Part shown: piece by piece, positions 48,755 through 57,723 of the stretch
Layout of the letters: every line of letters begins with the position of its first letter
Numbering within the stretch: position 1 is the stretch's first letter
Assembly (NCBI RefSeq): GCF_003400205.1
Contig: NZ_QUQV01000001.1
Coordinates: 124,001 to 188,000, forward strand
Length of the DNA stretch: 64,000 bases
Direction of reading: 5' to 3'
Origin: Bacillus sp. HNG
Lineage (GTDB): Bacteria > Bacillota > Bacilli > Bacillales > Bacillaceae_L
Position numbers and translations under genes: made by a program
Notes under the pieces: model-generated
What the model was told of the DNA's origin: nothing
The model's database searches: none
Seen by the model: the letters and a program-made list of their open reading frames with translations, nothing else

Positions 48755-50861
48755 ACAAGCTACAAAGACTTACCGAGTTCAAGGCTTTTCCTGAGCAGGC
48801 TGTGCAAAGACGTTCGAAACGAACGTAAAACACCTGGATGGTGTTATAGATGCTAATGTAAACTTTGCTGCTTCAAAAATAACGGTAACAGGTAATACAA
48901 CAATTGAAGAACTTGAAAAGGCAGGTGCTTTTGAAAATTTAAAGCTGCGAGATGAGCATGAAAAAGCAGCACCGCATATCCCATTTTGGAAGCAAAAACA
49001 AACTATTAAAGTCTATATATCTGCCGTTTTTCTCTTATTGAGTTGGCTTTTAGCAGAAGCATATGGAGAAGGGCATATCGCTTCAACAATCGGCTATGCT
49101 GCAGCCATTATCATCGGGGGCTATACACTGTTTCAAAAGGGATTTAAAAACTTACTTCGCTTCAATTTTGACATGAATACTCTCATGACCGTAGCCATTA
49201 TTGGGGCTGCCCTTATTGGAGAATGGGGTGAAGGGGCAACTGTTGTGATTTTATTTGCAATAAGCGAAGCCTTGGAACGTTATTCAATGGACAAAGCCCG
49301 AAAATCAATTGAGTCATTGATGGATATAGCACCAAGTGAAGCGTTGATCCGTCGCGGAACTGAAGAAAAGATGATTCATGTCGAGGAAATTCAAATCGGG
49401 GACATCATGATTGTGAAGCCTGGCCAAAAGATTGCGATGGATGGAATCGTAATGAAGGGTAACTCTTCCATTAATCAAGCTTCAATAACTGGTGAAAGTG
49501 TTCCAGTTAGCAAAACTATAAATGATGAGGTATTTGCAGGTACTCTGAATGAAGAAGGACTTCTTGAAGTCAAAGTAACGAAACGTGTTGAAGATACAAC
49601 AATTGCAAAAATCATCCATTTGGTTGAGGAAGCACAGGCTGAACGTGCCCCTTCTCAGGCATTTGTAGATAAATTCGCGAAATACTATACACCTGCAATC
49701 ATCGTATTAGCTATTTTAATAGCGGTTATTCCTCCATTGTTCTTTGAAGCAAGTTGGAACGTATGGATCTATCAAGGATTGGCTGCCCTAGTCGTAGGAT
49801 GTCCATGTGCCTTAGTCGTATCTACTCCAGTTGCAGTTGTAACAGCAATCGGTAACGCTGCACGACATGGTGTACTGATTAAGGGCGGTATTTACCTTGA
49901 GGAAGCAGGTTCACTTAAAGTTATTGCATTTGACAAAACGGGTACATTAACAAAAGGAGTTCCTGCTGTTACTGAAATCGTTTCTTACGATGAAAATGAC
50001 CAAAAATGGCTAACACTTACTGCTGCCATTGAAAAAGGATCCCAACATCCACTAGCTACTGCTATCCTAAAAAAAGCTGAGGGACTTCCTTATAAAGAAG
50101 TAAAGATAGAAAACTTCCAATCTATTACAGGTAGAGGTTTAAAAGCTAAAATTGGTGAAGTACTGTATTATGTTGGTAGTCCTGCTCTATTTGAAGAAGT
50201 GCACAAAGATAGTTTAAAAGAAAAACAAGAGAAGATTGTTGACATGCAAAGTCAAGGAAAAACGGTAATAATCCTAGGAACTGAGGAAAAAATTCTTTTA
50301 CTCATCGCCGTAGCCGATGAATTAAGGGAATCATCAAAAGAGGTCATTCGCAACTTACATGAAGCAGGCATTAAAAAAACGATTATGCTCACCGGTGATA
50401 ATCAATTAACAGCTAATGCGATTGGAAATGAAGTGGGTGTAACTGAAATTAAAGCGGATTTACTTCCTGAGGACAAACTAGCTTCTATTACAGAGCTTCA
50501 AGCCAGTTACCAAAATGTTGCGATGGTTGGAGATGGGGTAAATGATGCTCCGGCACTAGCTGCTGCGACTGTTGGTGTTGCGATGGGAGGAGCCGGAACG
50601 GACACCGCCCTTGAAACAGCTGACATTGCGTTAATGTCTGATGACCTTCGAAAATTGCCGTTTACAATTAAATTGAGTCGAAAAGCATTATGGATCATTA
50701 AGCAAAACATCACTTTTTCATTAGCAATAAAAGCTTTAGCTTTGTTATTGGTTGTCCCAGGTTGGCTCACACTTTGGATTGCCATTTTTGCTGATATGGG
50801 TGCAACACTGATTGTGACATTAAACAGCTTGCGACTATTAAAGGTTAAGGAACAGGGGTAA
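48747..50861 (+). CDS. cadA: Cd2+/Zn2+ P-type ATPase CadA with in-frame TGA (candidate selenoprotein)
   Basis: A P1B-type ATPase that pumps Cd2+, Zn2+ or Pb2+ out of the cell, 704 residues if the TGA is read through. Residues 1-80 are an HMA domain (RVQGFS[11 protein letters not shown]). Codon 16 is TGA where the first Cys of GxxCxxC belongs; Cys19 remains. After it the frame stays open: TGES (about 248), membrane CPC in VGCPCALV (about 352), DKTGT (about 396) and GDGVNDAP (about 594) are intact. Translation could read the TGA as selenocysteine, or restart downstream (TTG at 49038) to give a pump lacking the HMA domain. A nonsense mutation or sequencing error is also possible. A hairpin at 48810-48826 fits a SECIS. 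Confidence 0.85.
48810..48826 (+). promoter_or_regulatory. Candidate SECIS hairpin after the cadA TGA
   Basis: ACGTTCG-AAA-CGAACGT forms a perfect 7-bp stem starting 16 nt and looping about 22 nt after the TGA. If the top G-C pair opens, the loop is GAAAC with G first, as bacterial SECIS elements favour. The stem also keeps the coding sense TFETNV. It fits the expected position, but a match by chance is possible. Confidence 0.4.
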
Positions 50862-50880
50862 CATCGTTATCCCTTTTCTT
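50854..50880 (+). terminator. Rho-independent terminator of cadCA
   Basis: GGGGTAAC / GTTATCCC with a 3-nt loop overlaps the cadA stop and runs into TTTTCTT. Confidence 0.7.
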
Positions 50881-51034
50881 ATGCAATTTTTTCATCAGAA
50901 TCTTCTTCTGTTTTCTTGAAATGAGTATGCCTGACGTCCCAAAAATATACTCTAGGAAGACCCCAATGTTGCCAGTATTCATGAACGAGAGTTACTCCAA
51001 CAAATAAAATCATTTGAAGATCCAATTGTTTCAA
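50879..51034 (-). CDS. Small protein, 51 residues, unknown
   Basis: A minus-strand frame begins at TTG 51034, 8 nt after AAGGGG in an AAGGGGTGAT sequence that matches the 16S rRNA tail well. The protein reads MKQLDLQMILFVGVTLVHEY, then WQHWGLPRVYFWDVRHTHFK, with a charged tail. It has a short hydrophobic segment and many aromatic and His residues. I know no family. It is convergent with cadA, whose terminator tail overlaps its stop. Confidence 0.55.
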   Translation of the reverse strand: MKQLDLQMILFVGVTLVHEYWQHWGLPRVYFWDVRHTHFKKTEEDSDEKIA

Positions 51035-51111
51035 TCAAATCACCCCTTAAAACAATATACGGGTGCCTGCGGTTGTCCAATAACCGCTATTATAACCAAT
51101 CGTTCAAAAAA

Positions 51112-51148
51112 GAAAAAACCCGTTCCAAAAAGTCAAATCAAGGAACAG
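51112..51148 (-). terminator. Terminator of the small basic gene (minus strand)
   Basis: Read on the minus strand, CCTGTTCC pairs with GGAACGGG around a 13-nt loop and is followed by T6. A further small hairpin, GCGGTT/AACCGC, is at 51069-51087. Confidence 0.75.
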
Positions 51149-51187
51149 GTCAAATATGTACCGGTACGAAAATTTGTTACTTAACTA

Positions 51188-51325
51188 TTATTTGTTTTTG
51201 CGTTTTTCGCGAGCTGCTTTCTTTCTTGCCTTTTTACTCATGCCTTGATCTGCACCAAATTCCGTGTCCATACTATTTGCTCCTGTTTGTGGCTGGTTAT
51301 TTTTATTTTTGTTTTTGTTGGCCAT
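51188..51325 (-). CDS. Small basic protein, candidate spore (gamma-SASP-like) protein
   Basis: A 45-residue minus-strand gene with an excellent AAAGGAGGT site 7 nt before its ATG. It starts MANKNKNKNNQPQTGANSMD, then TEFGADQGMSKKARKK, ending REKRKNK. The Asn/Gln/Lys-rich head and TEFGAD motif recall gamma-type small acid-soluble spore proteins, whose TEFASE sites are cut by the GPR protease at germination. The basic tail is unlike classical SspE. A terminator follows downstream. Confidence 0.7.
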   Translation of the reverse strand: MANKNKNKNNQPQTGANSMDTEFGADQGMSKKARKKAAREKRKNK

Positions 51326-51505
51326 TCGCCTTACCTCCTTTCATTTCTTGAAAATGCGCTGTATATATTTTTCCCTATATTTTACAGCATCATCTATATA
51401 CTGTATAAAAAAACAGAAAAATATACAAATTTCGACAAAAAGCTGTTTTAAATCAACATTTTTAGTAAAATAATTTACATATCGTATAGAAGGGATTTTG
51501 AAAAC

Positions 51506-52627
51506 ATGACAAACTATCTTGTAATTGGTGCTGGGATTCTTGGTGCATCAACAGCCTATCATCTTGCTAAAGCAGGTGCACAAGTAACAATTGTCGACCG
51601 ACAAGACCAAGGACAAGCTACTGATGCCGCCGCAGGTATTGTCTGTCCGTGGTTATCCCAACGTAGAAATAAGGCGTGGTACAATTTAGCGAAAGCAGGG
51701 GCAAAATATTACGAAACATTAATAAGTGAGCTAGAGGCATTGGGCGAGACTAACACTGGTTATAAAAAGGTTGGAGCGGTTAGTCTTCATTTAGATGAAA
51801 GCAAGCTTGATAAAATGGAAGAGAGAGCGCAATCTCGACGGGAGGATGCACCAGAAATTGGAGAAATTACACGTTTACCCTCTGCGGAAACAACAGCCCT
51901 GTTTCCACCATTGTCTGATCAATACTCAGCGGTACATGTAAGTGGTGCTGCAAGAGTAAATGGACGCGAACTCCGAAATGCCTTAATTCGTGCAGCCAAG
52001 CAATATGGTGCTTTAGAGCGAAAAGGAAGTGCATCTTTAGTTAAAGAGGGTGGCAATGTAATAGGTGTTAAAATAGAGGATGAAATTTTAACAGCAAATA
52101 AAATCATCGTAACAGCAGGTATTTGGGCTAAAGAATTACTAAAGTCACTCGAAATTGAATTTCTAGTTTCCTCACAAAAGGCCCAAATTGTCCATTTAGG
52201 TCTTGAAAATACAAACACAGACAGTTGGCCGGTTGTCATGCCACCAAATGATCAATATATTTTAGCATTTGATGGGGGAAGAGTTGTCGTGGGTGCAACC
52301 CATGAAAATGATAAAGGAATCGATTATCGAGTAACCGCAGGTGGACTTCATGAAATTTTTGATAAAGCCTTACATATTGCTCCAGGTTTATCGGAAGGAA
52401 CGGTTTTAGAAACAAGAGTTGGATTTCGACCTTTCACTCCAGAATTTTTACCAGTAATTGGAGTTATGCCAAACTATGAAAACATTTTTGTTGCTAACGG
52501 TCTCGGAGCGTCTGGTTTAACTGTTGGTCCATTTTTAGGTGGTGAATTAGCCAAGCTTTCTATGGGGAAAACGCTCGAAATTGACTTGAATCTATATGAT
52601 ATAAAAGGGGCAATTAAACCTCATTAG
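51506..52627 (+). CDS. FAD-dependent amino acid oxidase (DAO family)
   Basis: A 373-residue flavoprotein of the DAO/glycine oxidase family. The FAD-binding GAGILGASTAYHLA is at residue 7, the acidic strand end in IVDRQD follows, then AAGIVCPWLSQRRNK, and a C-terminal FAD contact in NGLGASGLTVGP. Members oxidise D-amino acids, glycine or N-methyl amino acids. The precise substrate is not clear. AGAAGGG precedes the ATG. It is a single-gene unit with its own terminator. Confidence 0.85.
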   Translation: MTNYLVIGAGILGASTAYHLAKAGAQVTIVDRQDQGQATDAAAGIVCPWLSQRRNKAWYNLAKAGAKYYETLISELEALGETNTGYKKVGAVSLHLDESKLDKMEERAQSRREDAPEIGEITRLPSAETTALFPPLSDQYSAVHVSGAARVNGRELRNALIRAAKQYGALERKGSASLVKEGGNVIGVKIEDEILTANKIIVTAGIWAKELLKSLEIEFLVSSQKAQIVHLGLENTNTDSWPVVMPPNDQYILAFDGGRVVVGATHENDKGIDYRVTAGGLHEIFDKALHIAPGLSEGTVLETRVGFRPFTPEFLPVIGVMPNYENIFVANGLGASGLTVGPFLGGELAKLSMGKTLEIDLNLYDIKGAIKPH

Positions 52628-52640
52628 TGTAATAAGTTTT

Positions 52641-52675
52641 CGCCAGATTCCTTAAAAGGGATTTGGCTTTTTTTA
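52641..52675 (+). terminator. Rho-independent terminator
   Basis: GCCAGATTCC pairs with GGGATTTGGC (two wobble pairs) and is followed by T7. Confidence 0.72.
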
Positions 52676-52789
52676 AAATTCAAGCACCCACTAATTAGAA
52701 AAAATTTCTAAAATAATACAGAAAAACTTCCAGAATAATGTTAAAATAGGCGATATTAGTATTTGATTACATAATAGGGGGATGGCAGA

Positions 52790-53704
52790 TTGAACACAAA
52801 ATTTTCACAGCCTAAGGGGTTTGGGGAAATCCTTGACCTCACCTTTAGTTTGAGCAAAAAACGGTTTCGGGACTTTTTTACGATATTACTCATTTTTATG
52901 GGACCGGTATATATACTTGAGGCGGTCATTTTATTAGCATCAGGAACAAGCTTTTTTAGAGAAGTCGGTCCTGGTGATGACTGGATTTCCCAAATCGCGA
53001 ATAGCTTTGATGAAACAGTTGTTGCCGAAAATATAGGATTGGGTGGGGCATTAGGAACAATGTTTATCGCTATTCTAGGCTTGATTCTATTTCCTGTTGC
53101 CGAAGCTGCACTTCTTATGGCATTAAACCATATCCGTAAGAATGAGGAATATACAATCAGTTCGGTGATTAAGAAAGCTTTTTCGCGATTTTGGGCTATG
53201 CTTGGAAGCAATATAGTATTTGGGCTGATTGTATTTGGGTTCTTTTTTGTTTCAGTTTTAATTATAGTTCCTATTGGTATTTTCGGTGCCATTGCGTTTC
53301 CAATTATCGGGGTTCTTTTCGCGATTGTATTAGGGTTGGGCTTATTTGTTGGACTCGGTTATTTACTGACACGCTGGGGCTTTTATTTTGGTTCGGTTGT
53401 ACTAGATTATGAATCTCCTGGATTATCTAGAAGTTGGCATCTTTCTAAGAAACGTGGCTGGGTTCTTTTTGGTCTATATATTGTTTTCTTCTTAATTATC
53501 AGCGCGATTAGCTTTGCAATTGAGACAACATTTAGCATCTTTTTAGGAAATAGTGTTTTACTCTCTTTAATTGTTAACTTTACAACCATTTTTACTACCT
53601 TACTTTTTGCCGTTGGGTATGGTGTAATGTACCTTGATGCAAAGGTTCGACATGATGCTGAGGATTTGGATGAAATGATTGAGGGGTTTAATGAACCAAG
53701 ATAA
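52790..53704 (+). CDS. Multi-pass membrane protein of the MoxR-type cluster
   Basis: A 304-residue protein with about six membrane helices and no recognised catalytic motif. The N-terminus (TKFSQPKGFGEILDLTFSLS) resembles the PKGFGEILD-type start of glycerophosphoryl diester phosphodiesterase membrane-domain/DUF975-like proteins. Start is TTG after TAGGGGGA. It is followed 13 bp later by a DUF4129 gene, and I take it as the first gene of the five-gene + strand unit. Confidence 0.75.
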   Translation: MNTKFSQPKGFGEILDLTFSLSKKRFRDFFTILLIFMGPVYILEAVILLASGTSFFREVGPGDDWISQIANSFDETVVAENIGLGGALGTMFIAILGLILFPVAEAALLMALNHIRKNEEYTISSVIKKAFSRFWAMLGSNIVFGLIVFGFFFVSVLIIVPIGIFGAIAFPIIGVLFAIVLGLGLFVGLGYLLTRWGFYFGSVVLDYESPGLSRSWHLSKKRGWVLFGLYIVFFLIISAISFAIETTFSIFLGNSVLLSLIVNFTTIFTTLLFAVGYGVMYLDAKVRHDAEDLDEMIEGFNEPR

Positions 53705-53717
53705 GTGGTGATCAACT

Positions 53718-54374
53718 ATGGGACAAATGAATGAAGCAAGGGACCGGATAGAAGAAATTCTGAATGGAAAAGAATATCGAATTTACTATGATGATTCAAG
53801 GAACGTGTTTCAGGAATGGTGGGTTCAAATAAAAAAATGGCTGGCTGACTTTATCGAAAATTTATTCCCTGCACTTGAGTCTGGGAGCGGTGCTGCTGAA
53901 GTGGTGCTAGTCCTTATTATTCTTGGAGCACTCCTGCTATTCGGTATTGCGTTCTTTTTACTAGTACGAAATAAAAGAAGAAATACAAATTTAAGTAATC
54001 ATAATCCACTTCATTCAGCAGAGGAATTAAGCTGGACATATCAAAAGCATGTACAAGAGGCGTTAAAATATGAAAAAAATCAGGATTTTTCACCTGCAAC
54101 TAGACATTTATTTTTGGCACTTCTCCTGTTTTTCCATGATAAAGAATGGCTAGAGGCAAAATTATGGAAAACAAATTGGGAGTATTATGATGAACTACGT
54201 AAAGTAAAACAGGCTTGGGCCGATGAATTTTATGATTTAGCATTGGTGTTCGATGAAGTTGCATATGGGGAATATGAGATTGATCAAGTAGAATTCAATC
54301 AATTTCGAGAAAAAACATTTGCTTGGCTAGAACACTCAGAAGGAGGAAAGGAGAAGCAGCATGCAAAACCGTAA
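53718..54374 (+). CDS. DUF4129 domain membrane protein
   Basis: A 218-residue protein with one membrane helix at about 58-80 (VVLVLIILGALLLFGIAFFLL) and a C-terminal DUF4129 domain (ATRHLFLALLLFFHDKEWLE, then NWEYYDELRK). DUF4129 proteins often accompany transglutaminase-like or MoxR/DUF58 genes. The function is unknown. It overlaps the next gene by 14 bp. Confidence 0.8.
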   Translation: MGQMNEARDRIEEILNGKEYRIYYDDSRNVFQEWWVQIKKWLADFIENLFPALESGSGAAEVVLVLIILGALLLFGIAFFLLVRNKRRNTNLSNHNPLHSAEELSWTYQKHVQEALKYEKNQDFSPATRHLFLALLLFFHDKEWLEAKLWKTNWEYYDELRKVKQAWADEFYDLALVFDEVAYGEYEIDQVEFNQFREKTFAWLEHSEGGKEKQHAKP

Positions 54375-55488
54375 AGTATGGATTACCTTAATTGGGCTCA
54401 TCGCGCTCCTGCTCTTTCTATCGTATTTTATTGAATCATACAACCCAAAGGTGTATCCGCATTATGTATCTGATTCTCCTTCTCCAACCGGTGTAAAAGC
54501 GATTTATACATATTTAAACGATGAGCATAAGGTTAAAAGATGGTCACATTCACCAAACCTTCTTACCAACCAAGATGCAAATCAAGTTCTAATAATGGTG
54601 GAACCTTATTTCACTCCAGAACAGGAAGAAGTAAATGGGTATCTTGATTTTATAGAGTCTGGAAACAAAATTATTTTGTTTAAATCAAATCCACGAGGGA
54701 TGTTTGATATTAAAACCCTTCCAGTAAAAACCGATTCTTTTAATGAGGAAGCAATTACTATCAAAAACAAAGAAGGGAAAGAATTTGATGCATTTTTCCA
54801 AGCCGCAAATAGAATCATTCCTAGTGAAAAAGAGATGGTACTTTTAGAAGATGACGTCGGTGTAATAGCAACAAGTCGAAAAATAGGTGAAGGTAAACTG
54901 ATCACAACCATTTCACCAGAGTGGATGTTGAATGGCAATCTATCAAACTATGATCATATTCCTCTGGTATTATCATTGATTGAACATAAAGATGTCTCCG
55001 TTTATTATTTTGATGAATATGTTCACGGGGCGAAAAATGCCTCTACAGTTACAACCTTATACCCTGCTTGGTTTTTAGTGTTCCTTTTACAAGGTGGAAT
55101 GATCGTTATACTATGGGTTTGGTACAAAGGTAAACGGTTTGGCCCAGTTATTGTTCCCCGCGAAGAAACGGTTCGATTTAGTGACGAAAGTATTCAAGCA
55201 TTGAGCGCATGGTATTTAAGAGGACGTTACTACCATGAATCTATCAATATTCAAGCAGAATACGTAAAGCAACTTTTACAGGAGAAATGGGGAATTCCAT
55301 TCCAGCGGGATTGGTCGGACCTTTCTAACAAATTGATTCAACGGTGGACTGGAAAAAATGAAAGGGAAATTAAACGATATCTTGATGACCTCACAAACAT
55401 ATTAAAGACTGAAAAACTATCCAAACAAGATTATTTGTTATGGTCAAATAAATTAGATGAATTACGAAAAGAGGTGGAGAAAGGATGA
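54361..55488 (+). CDS. DUF4350 domain membrane protein
   Basis: A 375-residue protein with an N-terminal helix (VWITLIGLIALLLFLSYFI), an extracellular DUF4350 domain (SDSPSPTGVKAIYTYLNDE, then VHGAKNASTV), a second helix near 240-258 and a cytoplasmic tail. The domain looks like a glutamine-amidotransferase-type fold without clear catalytic residues. It overlaps both neighbours (14 and 4 bp), which supports a shared complex with MoxR and DUF58 proteins. Confidence 0.82.
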   Translation: MQNRKVWITLIGLIALLLFLSYFIESYNPKVYPHYVSDSPSPTGVKAIYTYLNDEHKVKRWSHSPNLLTNQDANQVLIMVEPYFTPEQEEVNGYLDFIESGNKIILFKSNPRGMFDIKTLPVKTDSFNEEAITIKNKEGKEFDAFFQAANRIIPSEKEMVLLEDDVGVIATSRKIGEGKLITTISPEWMLNGNLSNYDHIPLVLSLIEHKDVSVYYFDEYVHGAKNASTVTTLYPAWFLVFLLQGGMIVILWVWYKGKRFGPVIVPREETVRFSDESIQALSAWYLRGRYYHESINIQAEYVKQLLQEKWGIPFQRDWSDLSNKLIQRWTGKNEREIKRYLDDLTNILKTEKLSKQDYLLWSNKLDELRKEVEKG

Positions 55489-56414
55489 GACCGGAACTTG
55501 CATCCTTACTAGAGAAATACGAACAACGAATATTAGGTCAAAATATGAATCTCAGACTTTTACTCTCTGCTATTCTAGCGGGCGGTCATGTCTTGATTGA
55601 AGGTGTTCCAGGAACTGGAAAAACGCGAATGGTACGAACTCTTGCCACCTTACTTGGTGGGGATTTTAACCGAATCCAATTTACACCAGATCTTTTACCA
55701 AGCGACATTACAGGAAGTATGATCTACAACATGAAAGAAGGTCGTTTTGAAACATTACAAGGACCTGTTTTTACAAATGTCCTTTTAGCTGATGAAATTA
55801 ACCGTACACCTGCTAAAACCCAAGCAGCCTTATTAGAAGCCATGGAGGAAAAACAGGTTACGATTCAAGGTGAGACATACAAGTTACCTGAAGTATTCTT
55901 TGTTGTAGCCACACAGAACCCTATTGAGTTTGAGGGAACCTACCGATTACCAGAGGCTCAACAGGACCGTTTTCTATTTAAACTTTCAATTGATTTTCCT
56001 GCTTTTAATGATGAAAAAAATGTTGTTAAACAAGTAGTAGAGCAAAAATTCTATAATGATGTAGCATCTAATGTTCTTGATTTGAACACTTTCTTGTCTA
56101 TTCGCAGTGAAATAGAAAAAGTTACACTGGGTGACGGAGTTCTCGATTACATTATGCAAATTGTACGGAAAACACGGGAATCTGAAACCATTCGATTTGG
56201 AGCAAGCACAAGGGCAGCTATTTCAATTGCGAAGGCAGCTCAGGCTTGGGCATATTTGGCTGGTCGAGATTATATCACACCAGATGATGTGAAATTGGTT
56301 TCAAAGCCTGCGTTAAGGCATCGGATTCAGTTATCTCCACATGCAGAATTGGAGGGAATCACCATTGACGAAATCATTGAAGAACTTGTGGGATCGGTTC
56401 CTGTTCCTCGATAG
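55485..56414 (+). CDS. MoxR family AAA+ ATPase
   Basis: A 309-residue AAA+ ATPase. Walker A is GVPGTGKTR at about residue 40, Walker B is VLLADEINRTPAKTQ, sensor 1 is VATQNPIEFEGTYRLPEAQ (Asn after strand 4), and an Arg finger in AQQDRF region follows. MoxR ATPases act as chaperones that mature metal-dependent or VWA-domain proteins. The adjacent DUF58 gene is its usual partner. ATGA overlap with DUF4350. Confidence 0.92.
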   Translation: MRPELASLLEKYEQRILGQNMNLRLLLSAILAGGHVLIEGVPGTGKTRMVRTLATLLGGDFNRIQFTPDLLPSDITGSMIYNMKEGRFETLQGPVFTNVLLADEINRTPAKTQAALLEAMEEKQVTIQGETYKLPEVFFVVATQNPIEFEGTYRLPEAQQDRFLFKLSIDFPAFNDEKNVVKQVVEQKFYNDVASNVLDLNTFLSIRSEIEKVTLGDGVLDYIMQIVRKTRESETIRFGASTRAAISIAKAAQAWAYLAGRDYITPDDVKLVSKPALRHRIQLSPHAELEGITIDEIIEELVGSVPVPR

Positions 56415-57723
56415 GGGGATACTGCCTACAACTCGGTTGATTTTAGCTTTACTTTTACTTTCAATTGGATTTTTGGTGTTGACATCATTTAAGTTATCAT
56501 GGGAAATCATCATTGGTCTTAATCTATTTATTCTTTTTGGAAGTTTAGTTGACTTATTTTTTTCACCAAGGAAAAAGAATTTATCTGCCATTCGCAAATT
56601 ACCGCCTGAGGTGGAGAGAGGACTTACCACTCAGATTGAGGTTGAAGTTACCAACAATTCCACATATGGTCTTTCCTATCGACTAGTAGATGGAATTCCA
56701 GATTCCTTCACTAAATCATTTCCTATCAAAGGAAAGATTTCTGGTGAAACAACTTCACGAATCATTTACCAAACAGAAGCAATGGATCGCGGTGATTATC
56801 AAATCAATAAACTATATTTCCGATACAAGAGTTTACTGGGATTATGGGAAAAGCAACTCACGTTTTCCATAGAAGACCACGTAAAAGTAATTCCCAATCT
56901 CTCAGAAAGTAGGAAGTACCTTGAAAATGCACAGAAATTTCTGTTGTATGAAGGTGTGAAAATTCGCAAGCAACAAACGGGAACAGGTGAGTTTTCTAAA
57001 ATCAGAAGTTATGTAGTCGGTGATGATCCGCGAACAATTAATTGGAGACAAACTGCTAAATTACATGAAGTCATGACAAATGAGTATGAACCAGAGCATG
57101 GAAAGTATATTACGATATTACTTGATTGTGGCAGAATGATGGGTGCTGAGTTAGAAAAGGGAAATCGTCTTGAAAGAGCGATTGAATCCGCTATTACCGT
57201 TGCGACTGCAGCGCTTCAAAATGGAGATTATGTATCCATGCTAGCTTTTTCAACAGATGTAAAAGTTTTTGTCCCAGCTGGAAAAGGAATCACACATCTT
57301 CAAACTATTTTACAAGCGGTTTATAATCTTAAGGTAGATGCTGTTGAATCCAATTATGGTGCTGTTCTATCATATTTAGAAACAGTCCAAAAGAAGCGCA
57401 GTCTGCTTTTAATGTTTAGCGATGTGCAAACGTTTGTTCGTGAAGAAAGTGCGTTGGTATATTTACGAAAATTACGAAAACGGCATTATTTTCTAATGAT
57501 TGGTGTAGAGGATGCAACTCTAAACCAGAGGATTGATGAGAAGCCGACCACTATTCAAAAAGCGATGCTAAAAAGTATGGCACAGCAGCAAATGCTTGTA
57601 AAAAAGAGAGAAAAACAAAAATGGGAAAACCAAGGCCTCATGATGGTAGAGGCCAAAGAGGATAAGTTAGCAGTTACAGCGGTCTCCTATTATATTAATA
57701 TTATGAATCGGAATTTGCTGTAG
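56365..57723 (+). CDS. DUF58 domain protein
   Basis: A 452-residue protein: two N-terminal membrane helices (LILALLLLSIGFLVLTSF and IIIGLNLFILFGSLVDLFF), a beta-rich segment, and the C-terminal DUF58/VWA-like region (KIRSYVVGDDPRTINWRQTA, then ITILLDCGRMM with a MIDAS-like Asp). I chose TTG 56365, 9 nt after GGAGG (56351-56355), inside the moxR end. The ATG at 56341 has no site and CTG/TTG codons near 56422-56437 are other options. Its 3' end overlaps the convergent SpoIIM-like gene by 23 bp. Confidence 0.82.
   Translation: MTKSLKNLWDRFLFLDRGILPTTRLILALLLLSIGFLVLTSFKLSWEIIIGLNLFILFGSLVDLFFSPRKKNLSAIRKLPPEVERGLTTQIEVEVTNNSTYGLSYRLVDGIPDSFTKSFPIKGKISGETTSRIIYQTEAMDRGDYQINKLYFRYKSLLGLWEKQLTFSIEDHVKVIPNLSESRKYLENAQKFLLYEGVKIRKQQTGTGEFSKIRSYVVGDDPRTINWRQTAKLHEVMTNEYEPEHGKYITILLDCGRMMGAELEKGNRLERAIESAITVATAALQNGDYVSMLAFSTDVKVFVPAGKGITHLQTILQAVYNLKVDAVESNYGAVLSYLETVQKKRSLLLMFSDVQTFVREESALVYLRKLRKRHYFLMIGVEDATLNQRIDEKPTTIQKAMLKSMAQQQMLVKKREKQKWENQGLMMVEAKEDKLAVTAVSYYINIMNRNLL

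Noticed and set aside
49038-50861. Treating cadA as simply starting at TTG 49038
   Set aside because: A long upstream frame with an excellent HMA domain match and coupled cadC start is interrupted only by the TGA, so the true gene starts at 48747 whatever the fate of the TGA.
51073-51473. Plus-strand frames of 68-92 residues
   Set aside because: They are antisense to the small minus-strand gene 51188-51325 and have no ribosome binding sites.
52756-53292. 178-residue minus-strand frame
   Set aside because: Antisense to the membrane protein at 52790-53704; low-complexity composition and no start signal.
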